Assembly (NCBI GenBank): GCA_035041965.1
Contig: JAPYMA010001567.1
Coordinates: 1-64,000 of the forward strand
Length of the DNA: 64,000 nucleotides
Source: Anisakis pegreffii
Lineage: Eukaryota > Nematoda > Chromadorea > Rhabditida > Anisakidae
Reading direction: 5' to 3'
The translations under genes were made by a program, and so were the position numbers. Below are positions 53,449 to 64,000 of the stretch, piece after piece (the stretch's first letter is position 1; the number at the start of each line of letters is the position of its first letter). The notes below the pieces were generated by a model, which did no database searches, was not told the DNA's origin, and worked only from the letters and a program-made list of their open reading frames with translations.

Positions 53449-56400
53449 ATGACACTTCGACTGTTGCTATTTTGTGGAATAATCGGAGCAGCTTCAGCCA
53501 CCTTCTGCGTTCCCAATACCAATGTTCCAAGTAAACATTTCTGTCATCTTGCAAAATCTCTCAATTGATTATCATTTCTCACGGCATTTTCATACTCGAT
53601 CTTGTAAACTAAGCCAGACGACAATCGTGACGAAACTGATCCCTCTTGATTATCTCTTGAATACGATCAAACTTTGTCAAAGATTTTGGACCGATGCGGA
53701 ATCGAACCCACGCCTTCTGAACAGATCGGATCCCCAAAGCCCAACGTTACACCAGTACACTATTGGCCCATTGCTCAAGCATTTCTATTTGATTTAAGTA
53801 CCATCTTCTTTTGTATGCTGGCTTTTCACGCTAGTCGCGACAAATCGCTTCTGATTTCAGAGACGAAATTCGAGCACGCATGTCAAGTGCAACCATATCG
53901 AACATTTTACGCAGGTGGACGGTGTTTCATAGCGGTAACATCGCCCACTCAACTTGATCAACCATGTGCACAAGTTTTCATTAAAGAGGATCTCGGCACA
54001 GCGGCCACATTGGCCACAATCGATAGCCGCGATTTACTGGTGGCTCTGAAGCAGAGTAGTGTGTTCAATGTGAGTTTGTTGAATGGCTTTTCAGCGGGGA
54101 AATGACTCGTGTTAATCGGTGACACAAAAATGTATTCCAGATAAATTCATGTTTTGTCATGAACGCTATCAACATTACAGCACTTAATTTATTGCTAGCT
54201 ATGAACATGTCTTAGCTTCTCTGAAAAGAACTCAATCGGCTTGTGAGATTGGCTGTTGTAAGGAACTCAGAGGCTCTGATCCGATGTGAATGGATCTCCT
54301 CAGGCCAGATAGTTGCAATCATGAATAAGTGCAGCAAAAGTGCAAGTAACACGTTGGCAAGCCAACGAAAAGCCAGATGATTCAACACGTGCTTCCATGT
54401 TTTGAAGATACGTGCTTATCACTGTACAAGCTGAATGCACATGCACTATGCTGATTCGAATTTTCCTCAAAAAGATAATTTTCAACTCCAAATTTTCTCC
54501 GCAAACCTAGAAATGCTACCCAGTTTTCAGCCACGAACGTCATATCGAGTACTGAGCAATATAGATGGAACGAATGTGTTCATGTCATCATCACAATTTT
54601 CCAGGAATTATAACTACTTATGCGAATCGAGTAAGATTCACTCGGACACTATCAATTCATCATGAGTGTGCTGGATACAATCCCTTAGTAATAAAAACAA
54701 CCATGGCATTGCTGTTCCATCCTCCTTAACAATTTCATCGATACCACATCTTCTAAGCTCATCAGAGAACATCTGTCGTGAAAAGAACACAATTCAGATT
54801 TTTTAAGAGATTTTTTAGATTTAAGAGATTTTTTAAGATATTCTAATGAATCGGAGTTTCCCATTTGCATATGACTCGTGATTTGATCATCTTGTATAAC
54901 GGAATAGTTTCGGAGCCTATCAAAGGAATTGTTTTAAAGGAGGCAAGGAGAGATGCCCGGAAGGATTCGAGATGTGGAATGGTAAATGCTATCGATTCTT
55001 CAGCGAGAAACAAGGCTTCGAGGAGGCCGCTGAGACGTGTGCACAGATCAGCGCCTACTCAACTCTGGCAAGTGCTGAAGACGAAACAACGAATCGATTC
55101 TTGTCAAGTACGTTACTGAGTTTTAGTTTACCTTCCAGGTAGGGTGTTCTCAAGTTTGCCGGTACTAGTGTGGCATCAGATGTGCTCATTTTTTTTCCAT
55201 TCCGAGTCGCCTGAAAGACCAAGTCAAACGAGGATTAGCTCACTAGGATCAGATTTATCGATGTCGAGTGAAATCTTGTTTAGATCTCAGACAGATCATA
55301 CTTACCACAAATTCACATGCACCTAAGGATGGCAGAGAGGGAGGCGGAATGCATTCCCAACGTTTTTTTTTCTGAATTTAGATTAACAAATTCATTCTTT
55401 CTCACTCTGGAACAATGAATATATCCTTGCAGTAAGTCATAAAATCATGTTTAAGTTTATGCGCGATCATTCGATGAGACCAATCAGGATGAAGGAACTG
55501 CGGTGTGGCTCGGCGTAACGTTCGTAGAAGACGGTTACTGGGCCGACACGAAGGCCTTAGAGTCAAGTGAAAGCGTCTCGTACTACCGTTGGCTTGCAAC
55601 TCAGAATGGTAGGCAAGGAAATTCCGTTCAAAACATTTCTCTCCTGTGCCTTTCAAATTTCACACAATGCACACAAAACAATACAAAGAGATAGAGCTGA
55701 TTCCAGGTAAAGAGAATTTTATGTCAGAATCATTGATCAGTTTACATCTGACAACTGAATAAATTCAGTTAAAGTGTGGAAATTGGATATTGGAGAGTGA
55801 ATTGAAAGTTTATGATGACTTCTGAAAGTTTATGATAACTTACAGGCATGTATACACAATCAACAAATCATCCACCTCCAAGAAGTAATGCTGTCTTCAT
55901 GCGTACAACGACGAGTAACTCTGATGGCACGGCATGGTTCGGTTATTGGGGTACGGCGAATGGAGGTAACAGAAAGTAGGCGCATTTTGATTCCATGTCA
56001 ATGTACCACAATGAGACTTCGTCTTTGGCTTGTAAAATTACACGAATTGTTCAATTTATGAAGCGTCCTTCAATTTGCTCCAATTCGATGCGTGAAATCG
56101 AAATTTCATAGATCGAAATAGAGCGATGGAGCGATCAGTAGCAAGCGACAAGAGAAATATTTTATAGGAAAGAATTGCTCATTTAAATGAAGCATTCAAA
56201 TTCGCCTTAATTAGTCATTCTTCTTCGCTAATGTCGCAATGAAATTTACAGATATTCCTTCTTCTGTGAAGCAGATCTTATCCATGGTGCAGCGTTTGTG
56301 CAGGTATAAAATATGTCATGAATCAAGACCCCTAAGAAAACTTTTATCTTGTGAACGTTTCCGTTCGAAAGCTTGAGTCGAAAACCGTGAATGAGAAACT

Positions 56401-57683
56401 TCGTCTAAAGCATGAATACATTCTGCACTAGAAATATATCCAGCACATCTGCTGTTCGGGAATTACACCGCATGCAGACACGCAACAGTGAGACTAAGGT
56501 TGCTGCTTAGGGTTAGGCTGGATTAATGTCCAGGCGGCAGCCGAACCTCACATAGGACTGGAACTAACAATGGAAAGGAATTCCGTTTTCGAATTACTTT
56601 GGTTGCGTGTCTGCGCACGGTGTAGCTCCTAATCAGCAGAAGTGCTGCATGTCCACCGTTGATGTGAATTTATGATATATAAACGCGAATATTTGTCTTA
56701 TGCACTCTAGCTTAAAATTTGATCTTTCTTCTTTCTTTTGGTTGTAATCTTCGTGCAGAGGGACGTTCCTCTAGCATGAAAGATTCATCGAAGCTGTCAG
56801 TGAGTTCAGTGAATGAATGAATGATAAAAGGACCAACAATAAGCGAATCATTTTTGAAGGCAATTGTCCCGATAAAACCGGCATCGAATAACAATCCACC
56901 GGTCGTAAATGTGCCTTTTGGTTCACCTCAGGTGCCTTTTGGTTCACCTCAGGTGCCTTTTGGTTCACCTCAGGTGCCTTTAGGCCCACCACTATACGAC
57001 GATCCTTTCCCGAGCTTGCCGGCGTTTAAACGTCCTAAAACTCTTCCAGGTATTTAAAAGTGTATTGTTTTCGTGTTTTCATCATTTACTTTCTATGTTT
57101 CGATGTTTAGTTAATTGAATATTCCTATACTGAACAATTACCTTTCACAGATAATCGCACGATAAGGTCAGCACTTTAGGACAGGATAGTCGTTGTATCA
57201 ATTGAAGTCATCGCCTTTCATGTTGCGTCCTATTTTGTTAGAACCTTCTTCATGCTGCTACTGAATAAAATGGTTCTAACGAAGAAAAACGCAGATTAGA
57301 TAATCTTCGAGATTATAATCTTCCGTTCGTATTCTCCTCAAATTTGGGTTATTCTTAACGTGATATTCCGAATATTTCAAATGAAGATTTCGAATTGTTC
57401 ACTCCATTCAAATTATTATTCAGTTGTGAATTACGAATATCCCGATGAAGACGGTGATGATGACAATGCATTGGATAACAAATTATGCGATAGAATCAAC
57501 GGGATGTTAAAGCAACTCATCGAGCCAATCGGTATATTGCAATGGGAACTGAAGAGCTTCCTCGGTTCGGGTACTGGTAATGCTATCGACAGTTGCCGTA
57601 AAACGTTTATGAATCTGGATGATTGGGGCGCAAAATGCGTGGCACTCGAAGAGCAATCAATTGGGGCAAAGGCTGCGTGCTGA
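53449..57683 (+). CDS. Secreted double C-type-lectin-domain protein
   Basis: Nine exons with consistent phase: 53449-53530, 53861-54069, 54531-54630, 54940-55107, 55456-55608, 55846-55975, 56252-56303, 56860-57049, 57424-57683; 447 residues. Signal peptide MTLRLLLFCGIIGAASA. CTLD 1, residues ~34-128, has GGRCFIAVTSPTQ and ends YNYLCES but is short and lacks the usual WIGL and WND core. CTLD 2, residues ~133-290, is fuller: CPEGFEMWNGKCYRF, ETCAQISAYSTLASAEDE, AVWLGV, YSFFCEAD. I see no EPN/QPD-WND calcium-site pair, so sugar binding is doubtful. A Pro-rich linker with three PFGSPQV repeats leads to an acidic then Cys-containing tail (KLCDRINGML, DSCRKTF, KCVALEE) ending in Cys. The acceptor of exon 8 (TTTTGAAG) is atypical; without it the protein could stop at 56309 and the tail be a separate gene. 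Poly(A) signals at 57787 and 57795. Confidence 0.85.
53687..53769 (-). pseudogene. tRNA-like sequence with long variable arm
   Basis: On the minus strand GGGCCAA pairs with TCGGTCC in six of seven acceptor positions, followed by D-arm-like TACTGGTGTAAC, an anticodon-arm-like region with TTTGGGG loop (TGG if folded that way), a variable hairpin TCTG-TT-CAGA and a T-loop GGTTCGATTCC. The T-stem and closing anticodon pair are broken, so this is probably a decayed class II tRNA or the head of a tRNA-derived SINE. It lies in lectin intron 1, antisense to the gene. Confidence 0.45.
56441..56647. mobile_element. 207-bp inverted-repeat element (MITE-like)
   Basis: Imperfect terminal inverted repeats of about 45 bp: the left end runs CAGCACATCTGCTG through ATGCAGACACGCAAC, and the right end is the complement of CAGCACTTCTGCTG through GCGCAGACACGCAAC. 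It sits in lectin intron 7. No coding capacity, and no clear target duplication. Confidence 0.7.
56911..56973 (+). repeat. Perfect 21-bp coding repeat
   Basis: Three identical 21-bp units at 56911, 56932 and 56953, each encoding VPFGSPQ, then a partial diverged unit (VPLGPP). Identity at synonymous sites points to recent slippage or homogenisation. Confidence 0.9.
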
Positions 57684-58680
57684 GCGACGATTCGCTTTTG
57701 TTCTTGATGATCAGTGGAAGAGTGTCTGACAGATTGTGGCGATATTTTGGTTTTTGAGAAATTTATGACCTGTTAGTGCGGATATTAATAAACGAATAAA
57801 TCGATTTACTTGATACAGTTCGTTTACTTGATACAGTTGATACAGTTCAGTGCCAACAACGAAATGATTGCAATGATTACAGACACTCGGCTGAGTCGAA
57901 TCTTACTGTTCCTAATCCATACATCTTATATCGTGCTACTTTCGGATTACATTCCGGATATTATTCGAACCAGAAGAATTATGTGAGAAGCGCTTTTCTT
58001 AATTGTAGCGGTAGTATTTCAGATGCCTCAGTGCGATTTTATGAATTCCTTTAATTTTTTTTTTGCTTAATCATTGATCAATGAATACTATCAATAACAG
58101 GTTACTCCTTGCAACACCATTTTTGTGCTCCATTGACGCTTTTGTACTAAATTGTCCGGCTGTGAAGAAAGAAAAAAGCATTGGATCACCAGAGAGGCGA
58201 TTGTGCGCAGCGATTGTCGATTCTCATGAATGAACTCAATAATTGCTACAAGTTTTTCTTTCCATAGTCAGTCTGAAAAATATATTCTTTTATTTTTTTT
58301 GAAAAGATTGATCCGATGATTACGGAGACAACAACCCAGTATGGAAATCTTGTATGAAAACGATGTCATGCGTTCATAATGTTTCAAAACACCAAACTCA
58401 TTCTGTCATTCTCATATAGCACACTCGAATCTCACACTCAAATGAATAATCCCTTATACTCGTCTTCGTTTTCCTCATAAACACGTCAACAAAAGTCAAT
58501 GTACGGTTCGGCAATGGAACTGACCATAATAATGCAAGATCCACACTGTTGCTTGCACCTTCACATCGATCGCTTATCAGGTAACTTTCTACGAATCTTT
58601 GCTCAATCAAACTGATTCTGAATACCGTAAGCAACATATTCCTTCATTCAGTAATACTCGAACCGGAAGAACTATGTGAG
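57684..58680. other. Downstream of the lectin
   Basis: Poly(A) region of the lectin, a short CGTTTACTTGATACAGTT repeat near 57810, and no supported gene. A 25-bp word (TCGAACCAGAAGAATTATG and following bases) near 57965 recurs near 58658 at the edge of the repeat array. Confidence 0.45.
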
Positions 58681-59171
58681 ACTATTTTATCAAAGCTATC
58701 TCAACTGGCGCTGAGGTGCTCATTGATATGCATTTGATCACTATAGATCAATTCGCTACTATAGAAATATGGGTAAATTCAAGCCTACTGTCTTCTCAAG
58801 TTTGCCCGGAAACATGTTCAAATTTGTACACCATTCGATTGGGCAGAATTTCTGCTTTCAGAAAAATATATATCTTGTCAGGCGATTTTGCTTAGTTGAG
58901 GAGATATAGCTATTTTATCAAAGCTATCTCAACTGGCGCTGAGGTGCTCATTGATATGCATTTGATCACTATAGATCAATTCGCTACTATAGAAATATGG
59001 GTAAATTCAAGCCTACTGTCTTCTCAAGTTTGCCCGGAAACATGTTCAAATTTGTACACCATTCGATTGGGCAGAATCTCTGCTTTCAGAAAAATATATA
59101 TCTTGTCGGGCGATTTTGCTTAGTTGAGGAGATATGGCTATTTTATCAAAGCTATCTCAACTGGCGCTGAG
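58681..59171. repeat. 228-bp tandem repeat, ~2.15 copies
   Basis: Units start at equivalent positions 58695, 58923 and 59151, an exact 228-bp period, with about three differences between the two full copies. The units are related, in reverse orientation, to the longer units of the array at 37.5-38.9 kb. Because 228 is a multiple of three, each unit shows the same 75-codon frame ending in a stop; this is a repeat property, not a gene. Confidence 0.88.
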
Positions 59172-60555
59172 GCAGCTAAAAGTCATAGCTCAGAATATGG
59201 AACGTTTAAGGAGATTTATAGATATTGTGAAATTTGTAGACATTCACTGAAGTTATTTCATTGTTTCCACTTTTTCCCTATTGATCGGAAATTTATTTTA
59301 TGTACCTTCACGTTTTTGTATGGGAAGAAATTTAGCAATAGTAGTTAACAATTGATATGTTCTTTCAATTTCTTTGTTTTCCAGTTTAGCTGAGTGACGC
59401 TAAAAATAATTTCTCATAAAACTAGTGAGAACGACTTGTCATTTGTCAGTGAGGCGCCATCTAAGGACTGAAAAATGACAAATGAAAGCATCCAAATCCC
59501 ATTGTTGGTATAAGAGACTACTTGAGGAGACCACTTAATGTTGCTCAAACAGTCCAAATGATCTTCACCTTACGAATATTAATCTCTTGAGCTGACGAAC
59601 ACTGCTGGGAACAGTTTTTGAGGTTTTTTGAAGCGTTATATATTTTCCCTGTGCTGTTCTTAGGGTATCTTATAAAAATAGAGTATTACTACTATCAAAT
59701 TACTGCTCAACTCATTGCTGTCACTTATAATGTGCATACAACAGTTACAGTCGGAACTCTTGATCATGATTGACAGATTTTTATCCGCATTGGTTCAGCA
59801 CCATCACCGGTTTACTCATTCAATGGTGTGTTTCTCACGCATGCTGATACCCACCCATTCCTCATCGCAATCCGCACATAAAAACTTCATCGCGTTATTT
59901 TACGAACACTTGATCAGCTAAAAATAATAAAATATTCTTCTATTGTGAATGGAATTTGTTTACAATTGAAAACAAATAAAGAATGAGAGAATTTACGAGA
60001 GAATATGTTTTTGTGAGATTTGTGATGATTCTCTATCGATATAGCGTTTGTTTGCTGAAGGCATTTCGCTTAATCGCATCGCATCATTCGAAAAATAACA
60101 AATGAATTGGCGATTTTCAGTATCATTCCCATCGGTTGATACAGTGATTTCGTACAGTTCCTTAACAAACACAAAACAGATAAATACTTCAGGTGTTTGT
60201 CTGTTGTTTTGATTCGATTCATCAGGCAATCTAAAAATATCGCTGCCAGATTATAAAATACCAAAGGTGTCTTTGTGTGTGTGTGTGTGTTTGTATCATC
60301 ACCTATTCATCGCATTAGAGTAAAGTCTTCAATTGTGTTTATTCCATACAAATTGAATGGCTGTTGTCCAATGAAGACTCAGCAACTCGTGAGGATGCGA
60401 GGATAGGACAGGACAGGTCCTGTTGCCTTTCTCTATCTGAGAATCAAGCAAACTCATTCATTCATCCTCCATTTGTTTGCTTGAATAACATCTATAATAA
60501 TAACAACAACAACACTGCTTTATTACTATTATTATTGTTATTGTTATTATTACAG
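59172..60555. other. Intergenic with simple repeats
   Basis: No supported gene. Contains a GT microsatellite (about 60273-60291) and an AAT/AAC/TTA-rich stretch (60495-60555) that may be a polypyrimidine-rich intron end. Confidence 0.45.
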
Positions 60556-61316
60556 CTGACTGTCGCAGAGGAAGTGACAGATATATTTGTACGTTATCCC
60601 ATGTTGAAAACAAATCGTGGAGTATTGCATGCATAGAAACGTAAAGACATTAATGAGTATTGTACATGGGCAATGCGTATAATGTTACATGAACATATGA
60701 TTTTCATGAGTTGTGAAAAGCTATGAGCTGTATATTGGATAGGTCAGCTACCCATATTATCTCATAATTGAATACGATGGAATGTTCAAGCGTAAAAGTA
60801 TTCCAGTGATACTGTGAAGGAGTGGTAGGTTTTGGCAGATTGAAATGATTTGGTAATTTCTTGAAGAGATAAATTCACATACTCCTCGAGTTCTCAATTA
60901 CATATTCTTGGGTTGCAATACTAAACATTCCATAAAGTAAAAATGTAAGCTTCACTTGATCGACCTGCTAGCTGATGTCGATCAGATCATTTGATTAACC
61001 TGATCACATCGGGCGAATGCTTCAGTTTCTTTCGAATAATGAAATTCTTAAAGATGGGTTACTAAAGTCATTTTCTGAAGGCTGGAATTCCTCTGCCGAT
61101 AAGTGCATTCCAATCAGAATCACTGTTGGACATAATCAAACCTGTACATATCCACCAAAATGTACATATCCCATCCTATCTGATATAATCGCAAAAAATT
61201 ATCCCATGAACGGGAGCGATTTAAGTGGGCAATTATATGTACTGGATAATGACTCCAGACAATTTGAAGAATATCGCGATGCGTTCGTTTCACTGTATGG
61301 GCAGAAGATCATTTGA
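60556..61316 (+). CDS. Uncharacterised coding-like exons
   Basis: The exon at 61024-61316 (after GCTTCAG) reads as a convincing protein of about 97 codons: FLSNNEILKDGLLKSFSEGW, two NX(S/T) sites, three cysteines (KCIPIR, QTCTYPPKCTYP), and ends FEEYRDAFVSLYGQKII-stop. A short exon at 60556-60621 (after ATTACAG; VAEEVTDIFVRYPML) would join it in phase 0. Hydrophobic poly-Leu codons precede the first exon but look like intronic repeats. I do not recognise the family and no start codon is certain. It could be part of a longer gene or a fragment. Confidence 0.3.
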
Positions 61317-63311
61317 AAATTAAGTTTCAATCCGGACCAACTAAATATCAAATTACTATTCTCCTAATAATGTGGCGAGAAGAGCAATTAAAAGATTCAG
61401 GGCAACGCAGCGGCACTGATCTTTTAAATCAACACAAAAATTCAAGTATGACATTTTCATTTTTGTCACATCTCAATGGTATTTGCCCGTCCATGTGACC
61501 ATCTATTTGCCCGACAGCATGAACGCAATTTAAGGCCAGCCTTCATGTGATCACACAACTCACTGCAAACAAATACATTTTCGATGCTCATCTATAAACA
61601 CAACCTCATTATTTTAAACCAGCGAACAGAACAATCAAGAGCCTGATATGAATCAACCAACCAGCTGGCAAAACAATCGCATGCTCTCACTGATCGTGCC
61701 CAAACGCGTATAATCTAGATATTATCCACTATTCAATCGCAGTCGGCAGCGATGGTCATCGCAGGCTGATGAGGTCATTCACATGCGCTGATCTGAAATC
61801 ACTCATTCGGATTCTATTGTTTTTCATGTTTTGTCGCATGTTTTGGTCGGCCTTTGCATATTTTGTCGCTGTTGTCATCATTATTGCTGTAATTATTGTT
61901 GTTGCTTATGTTTGTTGTCAGATTGTCTGTAGTGATTTCGTTGGCCAGATTATAGCTATTTTCATGACTGTCGTTATCACCACTACTTTATTACTATTAT
62001 TATTACATCATTTTAAATCTGTTGCGGTTATTATCGGCAATAATTTCCACAAGTGGGACCATATGTGAAAACTATGTGTTCATAAAATTTTACTTTTACT
62101 CGAAGATTTTCGATCCATTGTCATTAATCACGAAAATTTATCGTGTAGGAGTTCCATTCCATCAAAATAAGCTCTCACATTCTCGCGAGCGATTCCACAT
62201 GTCATCATTTCGTTGTGCATTCGAATCGCACGTGTCTGCTAACTTCAAGAGGTTTTTTAAAACCAACTTTTTCAGCGAATTTTTCGAGCAGTTCAAAATT
62301 TTTCCGCCAGAACTGGATGTAGCAGTGTCTATCGCAGAGCAAATTCACAGTGACGTGTTCGAGTTCACACCAGCAATATAAGTTCTAAACATCAACAAAT
62401 GAAATATTATTGTACTTTCCAGCTGAAACTTTCTTCGTTTGCAACCCGGTTTCAACGGAATCCGTCAACATTTGGCACCAGAAAAAACCCAAAAGTGTAA
62501 ATACACATCAAATTCTGCTGATTGCATTCGACGTCATCCGTATTGCATATAATATCAACATCAGAACGCCACTCTCATGCTCCTCAGTATGCATGGTGCC
62601 AGCATGCATATTTACTGTCCCGACTTAACATCGTCGTGAATCAATTTTCCAGTTTATTCAGTAGATTTGAGCAAATAATGGGATAATCGTTCATGTGTGG
62701 ACTGCAATTAACACCTGTCTATGTCTGTTCGCTTGCTCGATGATGTAATTTTCCAATTCTCCTTTCTGACAATTCCGTTATTTTTCTAGTGCAATTTCCC
62801 GTTGATGTGCTGTGATCACTTGTTGATGACTGGTATCGCATTCATTGAATTTTAAACTCAAATAGACATGTTTCGATGGATTTTCAAACTTAAGAAGTGA
62901 AACACCCTAATTGGTCAAGATTTCCTTGCAGAGATCAAATCAATTTTCACTGTTTGACGGCAACCTGATTTCGAATTACATCAAAATAACACTGTGAAGA
63001 ATCCTTGTAGTCATATATTCCGTGTGACACCACCGTGAACTGCACAACAGATTCCATGTGCCAACAGCTAACGAAACGAAAACATGCATGAATATTCCGA
63101 TTGTTTGAAATTGAATCACTTTCACTAACTCCTTCAAAGTATCCAATTCACTAACATGGACAATTCTTCTAATTCATAAAGACGATAACTGGTTTCTACA
63201 GCTATTCCATGTGTTCACAAGTGGAGCAAATGAGGCTCGGTATGCATCGCTGAGGTGAATTGGTGTGCCGATTCGATGTGATTGAGGAATGCTATGTGCG
63301 TGGATGCTTAC
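61317..63311. other. Intergenic
   Basis: No supportable gene. A 119-codon frame at 62022-62381 has some protein-like wording (FFSEFFEQFKIFPPELDVAV) but no start or splice support. Confidence 0.4.
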
Positions 63312-63446
63312 TTGTTGTTGATATCGATGTTGACAACAGTCGTCGTTAAAACGTAAACTGGATTTGCGTGGCGTTTGAGTTAAAAATTTCACTTTGACTA
63401 TTTTTACTAGTAACTCAAAAGACCGACTTGAATGCCTATCTGCCAT
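63312..63446 (-). CDS. Possible first exon of an unknown gene
   Basis: An ATG at 63446 opens 45 codons (MADRHSSRSFELLVKIVKV..., basic and Ser-rich, ending YQQQ) and stops at a strong donor, CAA/GTAAGC. The frame also stays open past the donor to 63174. No following exon could be identified to the left, so the model is speculative. No family recognised. Confidence 0.2.
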
Positions 63447-64000
63447 ATGGAATGACTGTTACATATTTTGTGACAATCAACCCACATACTTTCAGTTTTA
63501 TTTTATGACTCTAGCATGTGTTTACAGTCGCATTCCATTGCTTTTCACAAAGTATCGTCGCTAAACTTCGATAGTTTCATTCATTTTTTGAAATTATCTC
63601 ATTGAGAACAGTAATAGTTTTAGGCAAAATAACTGTCTTTATGTGATTTACTAGGATAACAGGATCTAAGCTATCGTTTCGATAGTGAAAGCAGCAACAA
63701 TTGAAGAGTAGGTGAGTGCTGTATTGAGTGAGTCTCACGATCAGACGGTTTCACTCAAAGGTTTTGATTTTCCCCTCCCCTCACCATTCTTGTTGTTCAT
63801 ATTCGACTGTTTTGTGAAGAAACATGATACATTCCTTTGAATCGCACAACACAAAAAAACCACTGTGAAGTGTCCTTCAACAAGGCTTCTTCTATTCATC
63901 CACATCGGTTTTGCCAGTTCTATTGCGTATCTCAAAACCCACTCTGTTTACAAATTGTTCACTTGCAGTCAAATCTCTAATGACTACTCTTTTGACTTGT
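63447..64000. other. Right edge, non-coding
   Basis: Nothing recognised. A minus-strand 64-codon frame at 63741-63935 has no support. Confidence 0.4.

Noticed and set aside
53674..53860. Protein-like frame GIEPTPSEQIGSPKPN before lectin exon 2
   Set aside because: Encoded by the antisense of the tRNA-like sequence; lectin phase is satisfied by the acceptor at 53860 instead.
58896..59348. Consecutive 75-codon frames MRRYSYFIKAIST...
   Set aside because: They arise because the repeat period is a multiple of three; the same frame recurs in other copies of the satellite, with stops and no start context.

Overview
This window looks like nuclear DNA of a nematode. It is AT-rich, the genes are cut into many short exons with TTTCAG/TTTAG-type acceptors and short introns, and the recognisable proteins are animal proteins. 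Parasitic clade III affinity is only a guess. Every gene model below was built by hand by following reading frame and intron phase across exons. No search was run.

Layout. On the minus strand lie three complete or near-complete genes: a 15-exon mitochondrial methylmalonyl-CoA mutase (2.76-9.03 kb, about 751 aa), a BTB-BACK-Kelch protein most like KLHL10 (18.6-25.4 kb, at least 644 aa), and a 10-exon SLC17-type anion/phosphate transporter (28.35-34.11 kb, about 540 aa). On the plus strand lie two small two-exon prepropeptide genes (41.7 and 49.0 kb). Both end in a CFFNP(I/V)TC disulfide-loop peptide of the allatostatin-C/somatostatin type. Further right is a secreted double C-type-lectin-domain gene with a proline-rich linker and a novel-looking cysteine-containing tail (53.4-57.7 kb, 447 aa).

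The remainder is intergenic DNA rich in repeats: a 388-bp inverted-repeat element in two direct copies flanking the Kelch gene, a dispersed repeat of about 110 bp mostly in and around the Kelch introns, and an alternating-length tandem array at 37.5-38.9 kb interrupted by a 1.2-kb hAT-like insertion. An inverted relative of that array with an exact 228-bp period lies at 58.7-59.2 kb. A 207-bp inverted-repeat element and a decayed tRNA-like sequence sit in introns of the lectin gene.

The genes do not form one pathway. The mutase serves propionate/B12 metabolism, the Kelch protein is a likely Cullin-3 substrate adaptor, SLC17 is a membrane carrier, the peptide pair is signalling, and the lectin is secreted. 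The most interesting item is the tandem pair of allatostatin-C-like precursors. They share architecture and intron phase but differ in processing sites, and both terminate exactly at the second cysteine.
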